A stretch of 64,000 bases of DNA, taken from NCBI GenBank assembly GCA_034926605.1, contig JAYFQV010000001.1, positions 1 to 64,000 of the forward strand, in the 5' to 3' direction. Below, one piece after another: positions 32,610 through 41,199 of this stretch. The notes under the pieces are model-generated. The model ran no database searches. It saw only the letters and a program-made list of their open reading frames with translations, and was not told the origin of the DNA. Source of the stretch: CALXXL01 sp034926605. Its GTDB lineage: Bacteria; Verrucomicrobiota; Lentisphaeria; Victivallales; Victivallaceae. A program made the translations under genes and the position numbers. Positions within the stretch are counted from its first letter, which is position 1. The number at the start of each line of letters is the position of its first letter.

Positions 32610-33406
32610 ACTGGAAACGCATCGCCCTGCTGCATGAAACCGACGGCGACCATCCGTGGCGCCGCATGCTGATCAGGGTGGGCATCCTGCTCGCAGTGAC
32701 TGTGGTTATGATGGGAGCGTGCGTCGACAGTTTCATATTTCACCCGCCGGCTCCCGCCAAAAAGCGGGATCCGCGCATCGTTATGCTGCCGGTGGCCGGA
32801 ACCGATGAGAAAATCGCGGCAATATACACGCCGCCGGGCAAGCGTGACTTTGTTTTTCTGTACTCGCACGGCAACGCGGAGGACTTGTCCACCGTGTTGC
32901 CGCTGGTTCCGCCCGGCTGCGGAGTGCTCGTCTACGACTACGAAGGATACGGAGCCAGTACCGGCAGTCCCGGCGAAAAAGAGTGCTACCGCGACATCGA
33001 AACCGCCTACCGTTTCCTGATCGAAACTCAAGGCATCCCCCCGCGGAAGATGGTGGTGTACGGCTTCTCGGTAGGATCGGGGCCGGCGTGCTATCTGGCC
33101 GAAAAATATCCGGTCGGCGGGCTGGTTTTGGAATCGCCGTTCACATCGACGATCAGAGTGGTGCTGCCGTTCACTCTGCCAATAGACCGTTTCCCGAACA
33201 TCGACCGCATTCGCAAGGTAAGATGCCCGATACTGATATTCCATGGTACCGCCGACCACGTGATCCCATTATCTCACGGCAAAACGCTGAGCGAGGCGGC
33301 CCCCGGCAGCCGGTTCGTTCCGGTATCGGGCGCCGATCACGGCGAAGTGGTGGCCGGCGGTGAATACCTCCCGGAGCTGGAGAAATTCGTCGACTCGCTC
33401 AAATGA
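32606..33406 (+). CDS. Membrane-anchored alpha/beta hydrolase
   Basis: A 266-aa protein whose N-terminal helix (about 23-45) anchors it to the membrane. A serine hydrolase domain follows: oxyanion region YSHGNAEDLS, nucleophile elbow YGFSVGSG, acid probably in ILIFHGTADHVIP, and the histidine in GADHGEV. The pattern matches the BEM46/ABHD13-like group of hydrolases (HGNAED). The ATG at 32606 overlaps the DUF1015 stop (ATGA). Substrate unknown. Confidence 0.82.
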   Translation: MNWKRIALLHETDGDHPWRRMLIRVGILLAVTVVMMGACVDSFIFHPPAPAKKRDPRIVMLPVAGTDEKIAAIYTPPGKRDFVFLYSHGNAEDLSTVLPLVPPGCGVLVYDYEGYGASTGSPGEKECYRDIETAYRFLIETQGIPPRKMVVYGFSVGSGPACYLAEKYPVGGLVLESPFTSTIRVVLPFTLPIDRFPNIDRIRKVRCPILIFHGTADHVIPLSHGKTLSEAAPGSRFVPVSGADHGEVVAGGEYLPELEKFVDSLK

Positions 33407-33487
33407 TGTTGTTATGATGATTGTGCCCCGGTATGCGGCTTGAAAGAGGCCTGCGCCGTGGCATATTACACAAAAAAAGGATCGGAG

Positions 33488-33934
33488 ATGAAGATATCGA
33501 CCAAGGGGCGCTACGGGCTGAGGATAATGCTGGACTTGGCGCTGAATGAAAGCGGCACGCCGCGTCTTATCCGCGACATCGCGCAATCTCAGCAGATATC
33601 CGAAAAATATATCAGCCGCCTGATAATCGCCCTGCGCCGCGCCGGGATGGTTCGCTCGATACGCGGTGCCAAGGGCGGGTTCCGCCTGAATCGCGAACCG
33701 GCGCTGGTCACGCTGCTGGACATAGTGGAAGCAATGGAAGGCCCGCTTTCCATTGTCGATTGCGTGACGGCCCCCGCAAAATGCGGGCGCCACGAAAATT
33801 GCGCAGCCAGAGAAATATGGAACCGGGTCAACGCTGAAATCCGCACCGCGATGGCCAAGGTCACGCTCCAGGAAATCCTCGAACACTGCCGTGCCCACAA
33901 CTCTTCGGATGCCCCGTTCGACTACTGCATCTGA
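33488..33934 (+). CDS. Rrf2-family transcriptional regulator (IscR-like)
   Basis: A 148-aa winged-helix regulator. MKISTKGRYGLRIMLDLA and SEKYISRLIIALRRAGMV with RGAKGGFRL are the Rrf2 DNA-binding signature. Three cysteines follow in CVTAPAKCGRHENC (spacing C-x6-C-x5-C), close to the IscR Fe-S site spacing (x5, x5). It could thus sense Fe-S state and is the best candidate regulator of nifS/nifU, which lie 26 kb away. GATCGGAG precedes the ATG at 33488. The 3' end overlaps the convergent acetyltransferase remnant by 13 bp. Confidence 0.9.
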   Translation: MKISTKGRYGLRIMLDLALNESGTPRLIRDIAQSQQISEKYISRLIIALRRAGMVRSIRGAKGGFRLNREPALVTLLDIVEAMEGPLSIVDCVTAPAKCGRHENCAAREIWNRVNAEIRTAMAKVTLQEILEHCRAHNSSDAPFDYCI

Positions 33935-34414
33935 TAGGAAATCTCGCAGCACAGCCAGTTGACGCCGTATCCGGTCCAGCGGCCGACGCATCGGGCTCCG
34001 GCGTGTTCGTAGAGCCGCAACGCGGGAACGTTGTTCTCGCCCACCAGCAGCCGCAAGCCGTCGAAGCCGCGCCGACGGGCCTCGCCGATCAGGTGGTTCA
34101 GCATCAACGCACCGAGTCCACGTCTCTGAAATTCGCATGATACCCCCAGACGGAACAGATCGGCGGGATGCCTGAATGTCCACTTCGCCACCGCATCATG
34201 CTCCGGCCAGCGACGCACCGTGCCGGCCGCCGCAATCGTATCGCCCAAACACAGGCAATAAAGGCCATGAACGGCAAGATCGCCGGATACATGCTCAAAC
34301 GCCGGGTAGTCGTCGCTCCATGTACTCCGCCAGTCCCCGATAGAGCGCCAGTATAGCCGTCACATCGCCAGAGGCGGCCGGGCGAAAGATGAAATCATTT
34401 TCGTTCGTATTCAT
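33922..34414 (-). pseudogene. GNAT acetyltransferase, frameshifted
   Basis: The N-terminal part starts at 34414 (MNTNENDFIFRPAASGDV, IL ALYRGLAEY) and stops at TGA near 34294. The +1 frame goes on as WSDDYPAFEHVSGDLAVHG and through the whole GNAT acetyl-CoA core: LGVSCEFQRRGLGALMLNHL (Q/R-x-x-G-x-G/A site), then NVPALRLYEHAGA, to TAG at 33922. Together the two pieces make one GNAT protein of about 163 aa, broken near 34320. Typical relatives have about ten more residues at this spot, so a short deletion is likely. It is probably inactive unless the break is a sequencing error. Confidence 0.7.
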
Positions 34415-34530
34415 ATGGGCTGTGATTTCCAGTTTCAGAAAAACAATAATATAACCGCGCTGTAAAAATATACAACCCGCCGGAGCGCATTGCCCGGCGG
34501 GTTCGGTCAAAAGGCGTTCCGAGGTGAATC

Positions 34531-34962
34531 CTATTCCGTCGCGGCGGAGTTTTCGGTAGAGTCGGCGGCCTTGCTGCCATAGCTCACGCCGGAAGCGGAA
34601 ACCGCGATCTCACCTGCGCGCATCGCCTCGATGATCTTGGAGGCGTACTGCTGATCGCACTCCTTGGGCATGGTCAGCATGCCTTTGTCGGCCTGACCGA
34701 TGCCGAACTTGACATGCGGTGTCGGATCTTCGGTGGTGGCGGTGCTGGCCGACACATAGGCCAGAAAACTGTTGTCGTAAACCGCCACGATCTTGTCTTT
34801 GGTGGACGCCACCACACTGGAAACCACGCTCTCACTGGTCTGGGTTACCTTGACCACCCTTCCCTCCGAATTATATTCGGTTATGGTGGTTCCGGTGCCG
34901 GTGCAGCCGGCAAATGCCGCGGCCGCGAGCACGACCGCCATGATGAATGAATATTTACGCAT
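34531..34962 (-). CDS. Small lipoprotein, unknown function
   Basis: A 143-aa predicted lipoprotein: MRKYSFIMAVVLAAAAFAGC with lipobox FAGC at Cys20. The mature part is Thr/Ser rich, starting TGTGTTITEYNSEGRVVKVTQ, with a predicted beta-strand pair, and ends in a low-complexity Ala/Ser/Glu tail. Its opening 'TITEYNxEGKVVK' recalls phage or prophage-encoded lipoproteins. It is the second gene of a two-gene unit with 34972-35385, 9 bp apart. The site GGAGGC precedes the ATG. Confidence 0.6.
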   Translation of the reverse strand: MRKYSFIMAVVLAAAAFAGCTGTGTTITEYNSEGRVVKVTQTSESVVSSVVASTKDKIVAVYDNSFLAYVSASTATTEDPTPHVKFGIGQADKGMLTMPKECDQQYASKIIEAMRAGEIAVSASGVSYGSKAADSTENSAATE

Positions 34963-34971
34963 AATGCCTCC

Positions 34972-35385
34972 TTATTTTGGCAGGGTTGCAATCTTGTAGC
35001 CGTGCCAGCCGAACAGCTGGCATAGGAGCGCCAGAAAAAGTCCGCAGGCCGCCTCACGTACCATGCGGCACCCGCCATAGGCGTCCAGTGCCGTCAGCAG
35101 GCAGTTTGCGGCAAAGCGCAGATTGGCTGCGGTGAAAGCCAGATATGTCTTGGGCATAAAGACATACTCCCAGTCGTGAACAAGCGCCGGTGGCTCGAAC
35201 ATGGCGAGCAGCTTGGTGATAAGTTTGCGCAGCCAGGCCGGAAACCGGTCCGGCCCCAATCCGTTATAAAGCCGCTGGAGGACCTCGGACGGACAGCCCG
35301 AAAATTCCGGCGGCGTCTTGAGGCCGAGCTCCACTCCCGCCAGCTTCAAGCCGAGAATGTGCCCAACCGAATAATCACGTGTCAT
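34972..35385 (-). CDS. DUF1353-like small protein with HDxxY motif
   Basis: A 137-aa protein. The core PPALVHDWEYVF...FTAANLRFAANCLLTALDAYGG, then CGLFLALLCQLFGWHGYK, follows the plan of DUF1353 phage proteins (HD-x-x-Y, then an A[DN]-x-x-F helix and a C-terminal [VL]-x-x-FG). An HDxxY site is also the catalytic motif of parvovirus-type phospholipase A2 domains, so a lipase role is thinkable. The start at 35385 (MTRDYSVGHI) follows AGGAGTTGACC; the longer frame would read through the terminator-like hairpin. It is probably of phage origin. Confidence 0.5.
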   Translation of the reverse strand: MTRDYSVGHILGLKLAGVELGLKTPPEFSGCPSEVLQRLYNGLGPDRFPAWLRKLITKLLAMFEPPALVHDWEYVFMPKTYLAFTAANLRFAANCLLTALDAYGGCRMVREAACGLFLALLCQLFGWHGYKIATLPK

Positions 35386-35456
35386 GGTCAACTCCTTTCC
35401 TGTATAAGTTGCCGACAAACAACCGAAAGGAGTCCTGTCAACCCGATGAACCCAGA

Positions 35457-35486
35457 CAAAAAAAAAAAGCCCCGCCAAGCGGGGCC
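35457..35486 (-). terminator. Terminator of the DUF3089 gene
   Basis: GCCCCGC-CAA-GCGGGGC (35469-35485), a perfect 7-bp stem. On the minus strand it runs into about a dozen T residues. Confidence 0.9.
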
Positions 35487-35507
35487 GCAAAACGCCGGTC
35501 TGCCGGC

Positions 35508-36503
35508 CTATTTATCGTGCTGTTTTTTCCAGATGCCGACCCGGTTGACAGCGTTGCGATGCATGTTTTCCGCAAAAAACCATACGTCGTTGATATGGAA
35601 TATGCCGGGCCCCATCTTGCCGTTGCCGTCCCATTGGCTGTTGGAAGGCAAATCGACGATCAGAGCGCCCTTGGCCGGATCAACGCGTGCCCCGCAGAAA
35701 TGCTCGGCCGTCCGGCTGGAACCGTCGCGGTAGTCATAGAAAAGCGATCCGACATTTTCAGACGCATCGGCCGGAGTGCCGTCCGTTTTCCAGTTAAGAG
35801 GGTTAATGCAGGCGCCGCCGGGAGTGGCGAATGCCGACGGCCCGGCTTCGGCGTTTTGGGTGTTCCAGATTATGATCGCCCCGGTGTCGTCAGCGCCGGT
35901 GGCGGCGGCGATGTCGCGCCCGACAAAATCGCTTTGCAGTTTTTCGGCGGTGAGATGCGGCAGACCGACAAGGTATGCCGCCACGAAGCCGCGGCTTGAG
36001 GTGATCTCCGGAGTCGAAACCAGCATTTCGTACAAATCCATCGCACCCTGGCTGTGGCCGAACAGCACGAACGGACGACCGTCCTTATTGTAGTTTTCAA
36101 GATAATAGAGAAACGCCTGTTTGGTGTCGTTTATCCCGGTCACCAGTTCGGTGTCCCGGCGCGGGACGTCCGGATTTTCCAGAAGCGGGATGCAGCGGAT
36201 GAATTCCAGCTGACGCACAAACGGCGCGAACACCCGCGCGTCCGGCGCAAAGATGCCGGTTTGCGCCGCGGCGAATCCCTCGGTCTTGGCCCGGACAGCC
36301 GAGCCTTCCGGCCAGTCCATCAGCGCCTTGTCGGGATCGGCGACCAACGTCGGGTAAATATAGAACAAATCAAAAGAAGCGTTGGGCGTACCGCCGTCGC
36401 GGATCACCCAGTTGGACTTGTCGGCATAATCAATCTTGTCCGGCGCGGTGGCGCAACCCGCGGCAAGCAGAAGCACGGCAGACAGCAGCAGAATTTTCTT
36501 CAT
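35508..36503 (-). CDS. DUF3089 alpha/beta-hydrolase lipoprotein
   Basis: A 331-aa lipoprotein: MKKILLLSAVLLLAAGC carries lipobox AAGC. The mature part matches the DUF3089 hydrolase family: SNWVIRDGG, FDLFYIYPT, FAPFVRQLEF, the serine elbow VLFGHSQGAMDL, and WNTQNAE in the second half. DUF3089 enzymes have a lipase-like fold; their substrates are unknown. It is monocistronic: promoter at 36532-36560 and terminator at 35457-35486. Confidence 0.87.
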   Translation of the reverse strand: MKKILLLSAVLLLAAGCATAPDKIDYADKSNWVIRDGGTPNASFDLFYIYPTLVADPDKALMDWPEGSAVRAKTEGFAAAQTGIFAPDARVFAPFVRQLEFIRCIPLLENPDVPRRDTELVTGINDTKQAFLYYLENYNKDGRPFVLFGHSQGAMDLYEMLVSTPEITSSRGFVAAYLVGLPHLTAEKLQSDFVGRDIAAATGADDTGAIIIWNTQNAEAGPSAFATPGGACINPLNWKTDGTPADASENVGSLFYDYRDGSSRTAEHFCGARVDPAKGALIVDLPSNSQWDGNGKMGPGIFHINDVWFFAENMHRNAVNRVGIWKKQHDK

Positions 36504-36531
36504 CCTTCCTCTCCTTTGGCAATGTTTTTAA

Positions 36532-36560
36532 ACAATACAGCATCCGTCGCCGGATTTCAA
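36532..36560 (-). promoter_or_regulatory. Promoter of the DUF3089 gene
   Basis: Minus strand: -35 TTGAAA (36555-36560), 17-bp spacer, -10 TATTGT (36532-36537). Confidence 0.7.
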
Positions 36561-36585
36561 CCCGTCCAATCTTGATCGTCCGCGA

Positions 36586-37515
36586 TCAGCGCCCGCGGCT
36601 GCGCGCTTTCCGAATGGCACGACGGCGGTCATAACTGTACATCTGCCAGGCATTCCAGCAATTGTGCCACAGTACATAGAATATCGGCCCCATCGCCACC
36701 AGCGCACCGGCGTAATGCAGCGCCAGATACATGGAAAACGTGGTATTCTTCTGGCCCAGCAGTTGACTTGATTCCCGCGAATACCGACGCGGCGCCAGAG
36801 CCCGGCCGATCGAGAAATTCGCTATGCAGATCGCCAGCGAAATACCGCCGATCGCCAGCACTTCGAACAGGGATTCGTTCGGATGATCGATGAAATGCTG
36901 CCGTGCCACCGCCGCTATCACAAACAACGTGAACGACCATAGAGAAAACGAGAATGTCTTGCAATGTTTCGGCCATTCGCGGGCCCTGGGATACAATTTG
37001 CGCACCGCCAGAGACAACGCAAACGGCAGCGCGATGACCTCCGCCAGCGTCACCGCCACATTGCCGATAAAACCGAGCGTCAGGTTGCCGGTCACCATAG
37101 GAAGCAGTCCCAGCAGGAAGATCGATATGAATACGTTGCTGATGGTGAACCCCGTAAGCGCAAAACCGATACGGCCGTTAAGAAACGCGATCACCACCGG
37201 CGCGGCGGTGGCGGTGGGGGTGATACCGACGAAGAACGCCGCCAGTGCCAACATCTGATGCCCGGGCAGCAGGTTGTTCAGCAAAAAGTACGGGATAAGC
37301 CCCATCAGTACGTTGACGCCCAGCAATATCCAATGCTCGCGACGCGGCCGAAGATCGGAAAACCTTATCTGGAGGCTTGAAAGAAACACCATTACCACCA
37401 GGCTCCAACGCACCGCGTTGAACGGTTCGCCGTTCAGCAAATGGGCCTTCGGCAACAAGACGCCAAGGACGAACGGTATGAATATCATCGCCGGGCGAAT
37501 CAGAGTTTTGAACAT
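36586..37515 (-). CDS. Bile acid:sodium symporter (BASS) family protein
   Basis: A 309-aa polytopic membrane transporter of the BASS/arsenite-permease-like superfamily, with about nine or ten helices. The family hallmark is the broken-helix region FFVGITPTATAAPVVIAFLNG and a second one around GQKNTTFSMYLALHY, which form the crossing sodium sites. Substrates in this family range from bile acids to pantoate and other organic anions; none can be picked here. The start at 37515 follows AAAGGACCGCTT and a strong promoter. Confidence 0.82.
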   Translation of the reverse strand: MFKTLIRPAMIFIPFVLGVLLPKAHLLNGEPFNAVRWSLVVMVFLSSLQIRFSDLRPRREHWILLGVNVLMGLIPYFLLNNLLPGHQMLALAAFFVGITPTATAAPVVIAFLNGRIGFALTGFTISNVFISIFLLGLLPMVTGNLTLGFIGNVAVTLAEVIALPFALSLAVRKLYPRAREWPKHCKTFSFSLWSFTLFVIAAVARQHFIDHPNESLFEVLAIGGISLAICIANFSIGRALAPRRYSRESSQLLGQKNTTFSMYLALHYAGALVAMGPIFYVLWHNCWNAWQMYSYDRRRAIRKARSRGR

Positions 37516-37546
37516 AAGCGGTCCTTTCGTCGAAACACGACCTATT

Positions 37547-37575
37547 AATATATCACCCCAATCCGGCGCAGTCAA
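37547..37575 (-). promoter_or_regulatory. Promoter of the BASS transporter gene
   Basis: Minus strand: -35 TTGACT (37570-37575), 17-bp spacer, -10 TATATT (37547-37552). Confidence 0.8.
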
Positions 37576-37605
37576 AACCCGATTGTCTTTTTTGCATTCC
37601 GAGGC

Positions 37606-37633
37606 TTGAAATCCGTATGCGCGGTGATATTAT
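37606..37633 (+). promoter_or_regulatory. Promoter of the SIMPL gene pair
   Basis: -35 TTGAAA (37606-37611), 16-bp spacer, -10 TATTAT (37628-37633); TATATT at 37631-37636 is an overlapping alternative. Confidence 0.6.
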
Positions 37634-37670
37634 ATTCCATCCCCCAATTCCCAATTTCCAAAGGAGAAAA

Positions 37671-38417
37671 ATGAAGTTGTCCAACGTCCCCGTAAACCGC
37701 ACCATACTGCTGGTGACAAGCAGCGTGGCACTGGCGGCGGCCATGGTCGCATCGGCCTGGCTGCTGAGCAAGTTCCTGGTAAAAGTTCAACGCGAAACCA
37801 CCATAACGGCAAAAGGTTACGCCGAACGAACCGTAATGAGCGACATGGGCAGTTTCTCCGTCACCGTCAACGATCAGGACTCCGACCTGAAGCGCGGATA
37901 CGGCCGGATCACCGGCAACATCGACCGGGTTTTGAAACTGCTCGGCGAGTTCGGTTTTACCGAAGCTGAAATCACCGTCGGCGGCATCCGTTACAACAAG
38001 GTCTTCCGCTTCGTCAACGGCTCTCCGACCAATGATTTCCTCTATTATGATCTATCGCAGAACATCCGGGTATGCAGTCGCAATGTGACCGTCATCAGCG
38101 GCAATTACCGCAAACTGAACGAACTGATGAAGGACGGTATTCAAATCGACGTTTCCTCTCCGGAATATTTCATCAGCAACCCCGAACAGTATAAGCTGGA
38201 ACTGACCGCGGCCGCCAGCAAGTCGGCCGCGGCCCGCGCCCGCGAGATGGCGCAGGCCGGGGGAGCCGAACTCAAGGAACTTTTATCATCCCGGCTCGGA
38301 GTGATTCAGATCAACTGCCCCGCCTCCTCCGAAATGAACGATTACGGCGTATATGACACCTCCACTCCGGAAAAAGTCATCAAGGTCGTCGTGGCTCAGG
38401 AATTTTCAACCCGTTAA
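37671..38417 (+). CDS. SIMPL-domain protein, copy 1
   Basis: A 248-aa protein with one N-terminal membrane helix (about 11-33) and a periplasmic SIMPL (DUF541) domain. Visible: TTITAKGYAERTVMSDMGSF, ITGNIDRVLKLLGEFGFTEAEI, YDLSQNIRVCSRNV and the late 'KSAAARAREMAQAGGAELKEL'. SIMPL proteins act at the envelope, some in oxidative stress protection (E. coli YggE), but the molecular role is unclear. GGAGAAAAA precedes the ATG at 37671. Its paralogue follows 9 bp later. Confidence 0.88.
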   Translation: MKLSNVPVNRTILLVTSSVALAAAMVASAWLLSKFLVKVQRETTITAKGYAERTVMSDMGSFSVTVNDQDSDLKRGYGRITGNIDRVLKLLGEFGFTEAEITVGGIRYNKVFRFVNGSPTNDFLYYDLSQNIRVCSRNVTVISGNYRKLNELMKDGIQIDVSSPEYFISNPEQYKLELTAAASKSAAARAREMAQAGGAELKELLSSRLGVIQINCPASSEMNDYGVYDTSTPEKVIKVVVAQEFSTR

Positions 38418-38426
38418 GGCGCAATC

Positions 38427-39116
38427 ATGAACAATAAAGTCATCATTCTCTGTTTCGCAATCGTCGCCGCCGCGGTGGTGACCGCCGCCGCGCTATTGGC
38501 CAATATGAACATCAACCTCAAAGATGGCGAGAACACCATCTCGGTGCAAGGTACCGCCGCAACCGAAATACAGGCGGACACCGCCAGGTTCGGCTTCGCG
38601 GTGAAACGCAGCGGCCATTCCGGACTTGGCAAGCTGTACAACGACCTGCAGCACGACTGCGCGCAGGCGCTCGACATGATGTATACGCTGGGCTTCACCC
38701 CAGGCGACATCGATTCCTCGGCGGTGGAATGTTCTCCCATTTACGCCCGAAGCTCCAATGGCTATATCACCAATCAGATCGAGGGATACTCGCTGGTTCA
38801 GCGCTTCACCGTGACCACCAGGAATATCGATCTCGCCGAATACGGCCGCCTGCAGCCGCAGCAGTTGATGTCTCAAGGCGTCGAGGTGGAAGTTTTTCCG
38901 CTAAGCTATAGTTGCTCCGATTCGGAAAAGCTGTATTCGCAGCTGTTGGCCGCAGCCAGTGCCAACGCCCTGGAAAAAGCCGAAAAAATCGCCGCCGCCG
39001 GCGGCTTCAAGATCGGTACGCTGTGCTCGTCTCCGGCTCAAAATATCGAAGTGACCGGCGACCGCACCAAGACCATCACCGTAAATGCGTATGCCAGCTA
39101 CTCGGTAAACAAATAG
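38427..39116 (+). CDS. SIMPL-domain protein, copy 2
   Basis: A 229-aa paralogue of the preceding gene: N-terminal helix (about 4-24), then NTISVQGTAATEIQADTARFGF, LDMMYTLGFTPGDI, the YSLVQRFTVTTRNIDLAEY segment and ANALEKAEKIAAAGGFKIG. The pair is translated as a unit. Its stop nearly meets that of holA on the other strand, with 1 bp between the converging genes. Confidence 0.87.
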   Translation: MNNKVIILCFAIVAAAVVTAAALLANMNINLKDGENTISVQGTAATEIQADTARFGFAVKRSGHSGLGKLYNDLQHDCAQALDMMYTLGFTPGDIDSSAVECSPIYARSSNGYITNQIEGYSLVQRFTVTTRNIDLAEYGRLQPQQLMSQGVEVEVFPLSYSCSDSEKLYSQLLAAASANALEKAEKIAAAGGFKIGTLCSSPAQNIEVTGDRTKTITVNAYASYSVNK

Positions 39117-39117
39117 C

Positions 39118-40218
39118 TCAACCGCATATCTTAACAATCATGGCTTCCACCACCATGCGCGGGTCTTCCGAAGTGGAGACCAGCTTGCGGTTGGCCTCCA
39201 GCAGCGCGCGCATGGCCGGAGCTATGCGTTCGGCCGGAAAACGGCCGGCCGTCTCCACCATCTTGAACGCGCGGAACGGATGAACCTTAAGCAGGATATT
39301 GTCCGGGAAGCGCGTCTTCATATCCTGCGGAACATCGTAGAAATAGTTGCGGCCGACGCTCGACGGCAGCCGCAGTTCGGCGGCGGCGATATGGGTATCC
39401 ATAATGTCCCGGAAGGCACGCGCCGCCTGGGATATAAGCGCCATTTCGCAGTTGCCGGAGGTCTTGCCGAGGTTCATTGATTCTATCGCATTGTCGGCGG
39501 CGGACAATGCCAGCGCCGGGTCGCCGGAAGCGATCGCATTGGCGAATTCCCAGGCCAACGCCTCGGGAGTACGACTGACCACCGCGCGGCACGCCTCCAG
39601 AGTTATGACCTTGTCGTCACCGGCGTAAGTTACCAGTTTTTCAAACTCGGAAAGCATCCGCCCGGAATCCGATCCCACCGCATTGGCGAGATACTCCAGC
39701 GCGTCCGGCGGCAGCTGCTTGCGGTATTTTCGGGCAAGCGCGGACAATTTCTCGGCTTGGGTGCGGGAATAGTCGCGATCGGCAAGGTCGGCCTTCTTGT
39801 AAAAGTCGACCACCGCTCCCTCGACCTGCTTGAGCTGCTTGCTGAAAGATTTGCGCTGGTCCAGATCGGGGCCGTCCATAACTACGAACAGATCGTCCGG
39901 CAGCGGCTTCTTGAAAAACTCCGCCACCCGGGTCGCGGCGGCGGCCAGCGAATCACCGGCCGCGTCGCAGGCGGCCGGAAACGCATTGAAATGGCGCAGC
40001 CACACCACCTTGCGCGGACTGAGAAACGGCGGGGTTGCCATCGCGTCGGCGAAAGCGGCAAGCACGGCGGCGGGCGAAACATCGTCCGCATCTCCGCGGA
40101 TGGACTCAAGGTCCGGACATTGTTCGAAATCGGCTCCACAGAGCTTTGCGATATGCTCGCGCGCCCGCGCCTTGATCGCGAACTCGTCGTTGCCGCTGAC
40201 CAGGAAGAACCCGCCCAT
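39118..40218 (-). CDS. holA: DNA polymerase III delta subunit
   Basis: A 366-aa clamp-loader subunit that opens the beta clamp. N-terminal FFLVSGNDEFAIK, the LPDDLFVVMDGPDLDQRK Walker-like region, YLANAVGSDSGRMLSEFEKLVTYAG and the C-terminal collar helices are the HolA plan. The length is ordinary. The ATG at 40218 is taken; a GTG directly before it is possible. It lies 6 bp after arnC, so this housekeeping gene appears to ride at the end of the arn operon. Confidence 0.87.
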   Translation of the reverse strand: MGGFFLVSGNDEFAIKARAREHIAKLCGADFEQCPDLESIRGDADDVSPAAVLAAFADAMATPPFLSPRKVVWLRHFNAFPAACDAAGDSLAAAATRVAEFFKKPLPDDLFVVMDGPDLDQRKSFSKQLKQVEGAVVDFYKKADLADRDYSRTQAEKLSALARKYRKQLPPDALEYLANAVGSDSGRMLSEFEKLVTYAGDDKVITLEACRAVVSRTPEALAWEFANAIASGDPALALSAADNAIESMNLGKTSGNCEMALISQAARAFRDIMDTHIAAAELRLPSSVGRNYFYDVPQDMKTRFPDNILLKVHPFRAFKMVETAGRFPAERIAPAMRALLEANRKLVSTSEDPRMVVEAMIVKICG

Positions 40219-40224
40219 CACTAA

Positions 40225-41199
40225 CTACTCGTTGCCGTTTTTGCGCACGACCCGTTCAATGAAATACGGCGGGCGCTGGCGCACATCGTTGTAGATTCTT
40301 GCGATATACTCGCCCTGCAGCCCCATGCCGATCAACAGTACGCCGATGAACATGAACGCGATCGAGAAAAGTGTGAATACGCCGTTGCCGCTCCATTTGT
40401 CGCCTTCGGGCAGCACAAACCGCAATACAATCATAATCACCGCGAGCAGGAACCCGAAGACGGCGGAGAGTCCGCCCAAATAGAACAGCAGCCGCAGCGG
40501 CAGCGTGGTCATGCAGGTGAGCAGATTGAACTGGAGGTTTATCAGCTTGAACAGCGAGTATTTGGAATCCCCCACCGCGCGTTCGCAATGTTTCACCGGA
40601 ATTTCGCAGGTCTTGCGCGCGAAACTGTTGCCAAGCACCGGGATGAAGGTGCTGGTCTCGCGACACTGAAGCATCGCCTCCACAATATGACGGCGGTAGG
40701 CGCGCAGCATACAGCCGTAGTCGTGCATATTGACTCCGGTGGCCTGTTTGGTTACACCATTGATTAGTTTGCTGGCCCAGCGGCGGAACAGCGTGTCCTT
40801 GCGATCCTGGCGGACGGTACCGACCACGTCGTTGCCGTCGTTGGCGGCTTCGATCAGTTTAGGTATCTCCTCGGGCGGATTCTGCAAATCGGCGTCGATG
40901 GTGATGATCAGGTCGCCGGTGACCTGTGAAAACCCGGCCATGATAGCGGAGTGCTGACCGTAGTTGCGGTTCAGTATGATCGCAACCACCTCGGGGTTGG
41001 CGGTGGCGGCGGCGGTCATGATCTCGGCGGAGTTGTCGCGGCTGCCGTCGTCGATCAGCAGCAGTTCAAACGGCAATTTGCAGCCGCGGCACGCGGCAAG
41101 CGTGCGGTCGATCAGTTCCTGAAGGCAGCCGGATTCGTTATATACCGGCACCACCACACTGAAACTGCGGATTTCTTCAATGCGCTTGATTGTATTCAT
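40225..41199 (-). CDS. arnC: Undecaprenyl-phosphate Ara4FN transferase-like GT2
   Basis: A 324-aa polyprenyl-phosphate glycosyltransferase. The GT2 domain shows VVVPVYNES, LLIDDGSRDNS, NRNYGQHSAIMAGF and ITIDADLQNPPEEI. Two C-terminal membrane helices (about 235-260 and 275-300) follow. These motifs, with the QHSA stretch, are those of ArnC, which loads 4-formamido-L-arabinose onto undecaprenyl phosphate. The arnB and arnT neighbours support this. arnA, arnD and arnE/F are not in the window. Its start overlaps or abuts the arnT stop (TAGATG). Confidence 0.85.
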   Translation of the reverse strand: MNTIKRIEEIRSFSVVVPVYNESGCLQELIDRTLAACRGCKLPFELLLIDDGSRDNSAEIMTAAATANPEVVAIILNRNYGQHSAIMAGFSQVTGDLIITIDADLQNPPEEIPKLIEAANDGNDVVGTVRQDRKDTLFRRWASKLINGVTKQATGVNMHDYGCMLRAYRRHIVEAMLQCRETSTFIPVLGNSFARKTCEIPVKHCERAVGDSKYSLFKLINLQFNLLTCMTTLPLRLLFYLGGLSAVFGFLLAVIMIVLRFVLPEGDKWSGNGVFTLFSIAFMFIGVLLIGMGLQGEYIARIYNDVRQRPPYFIERVVRKNGNE

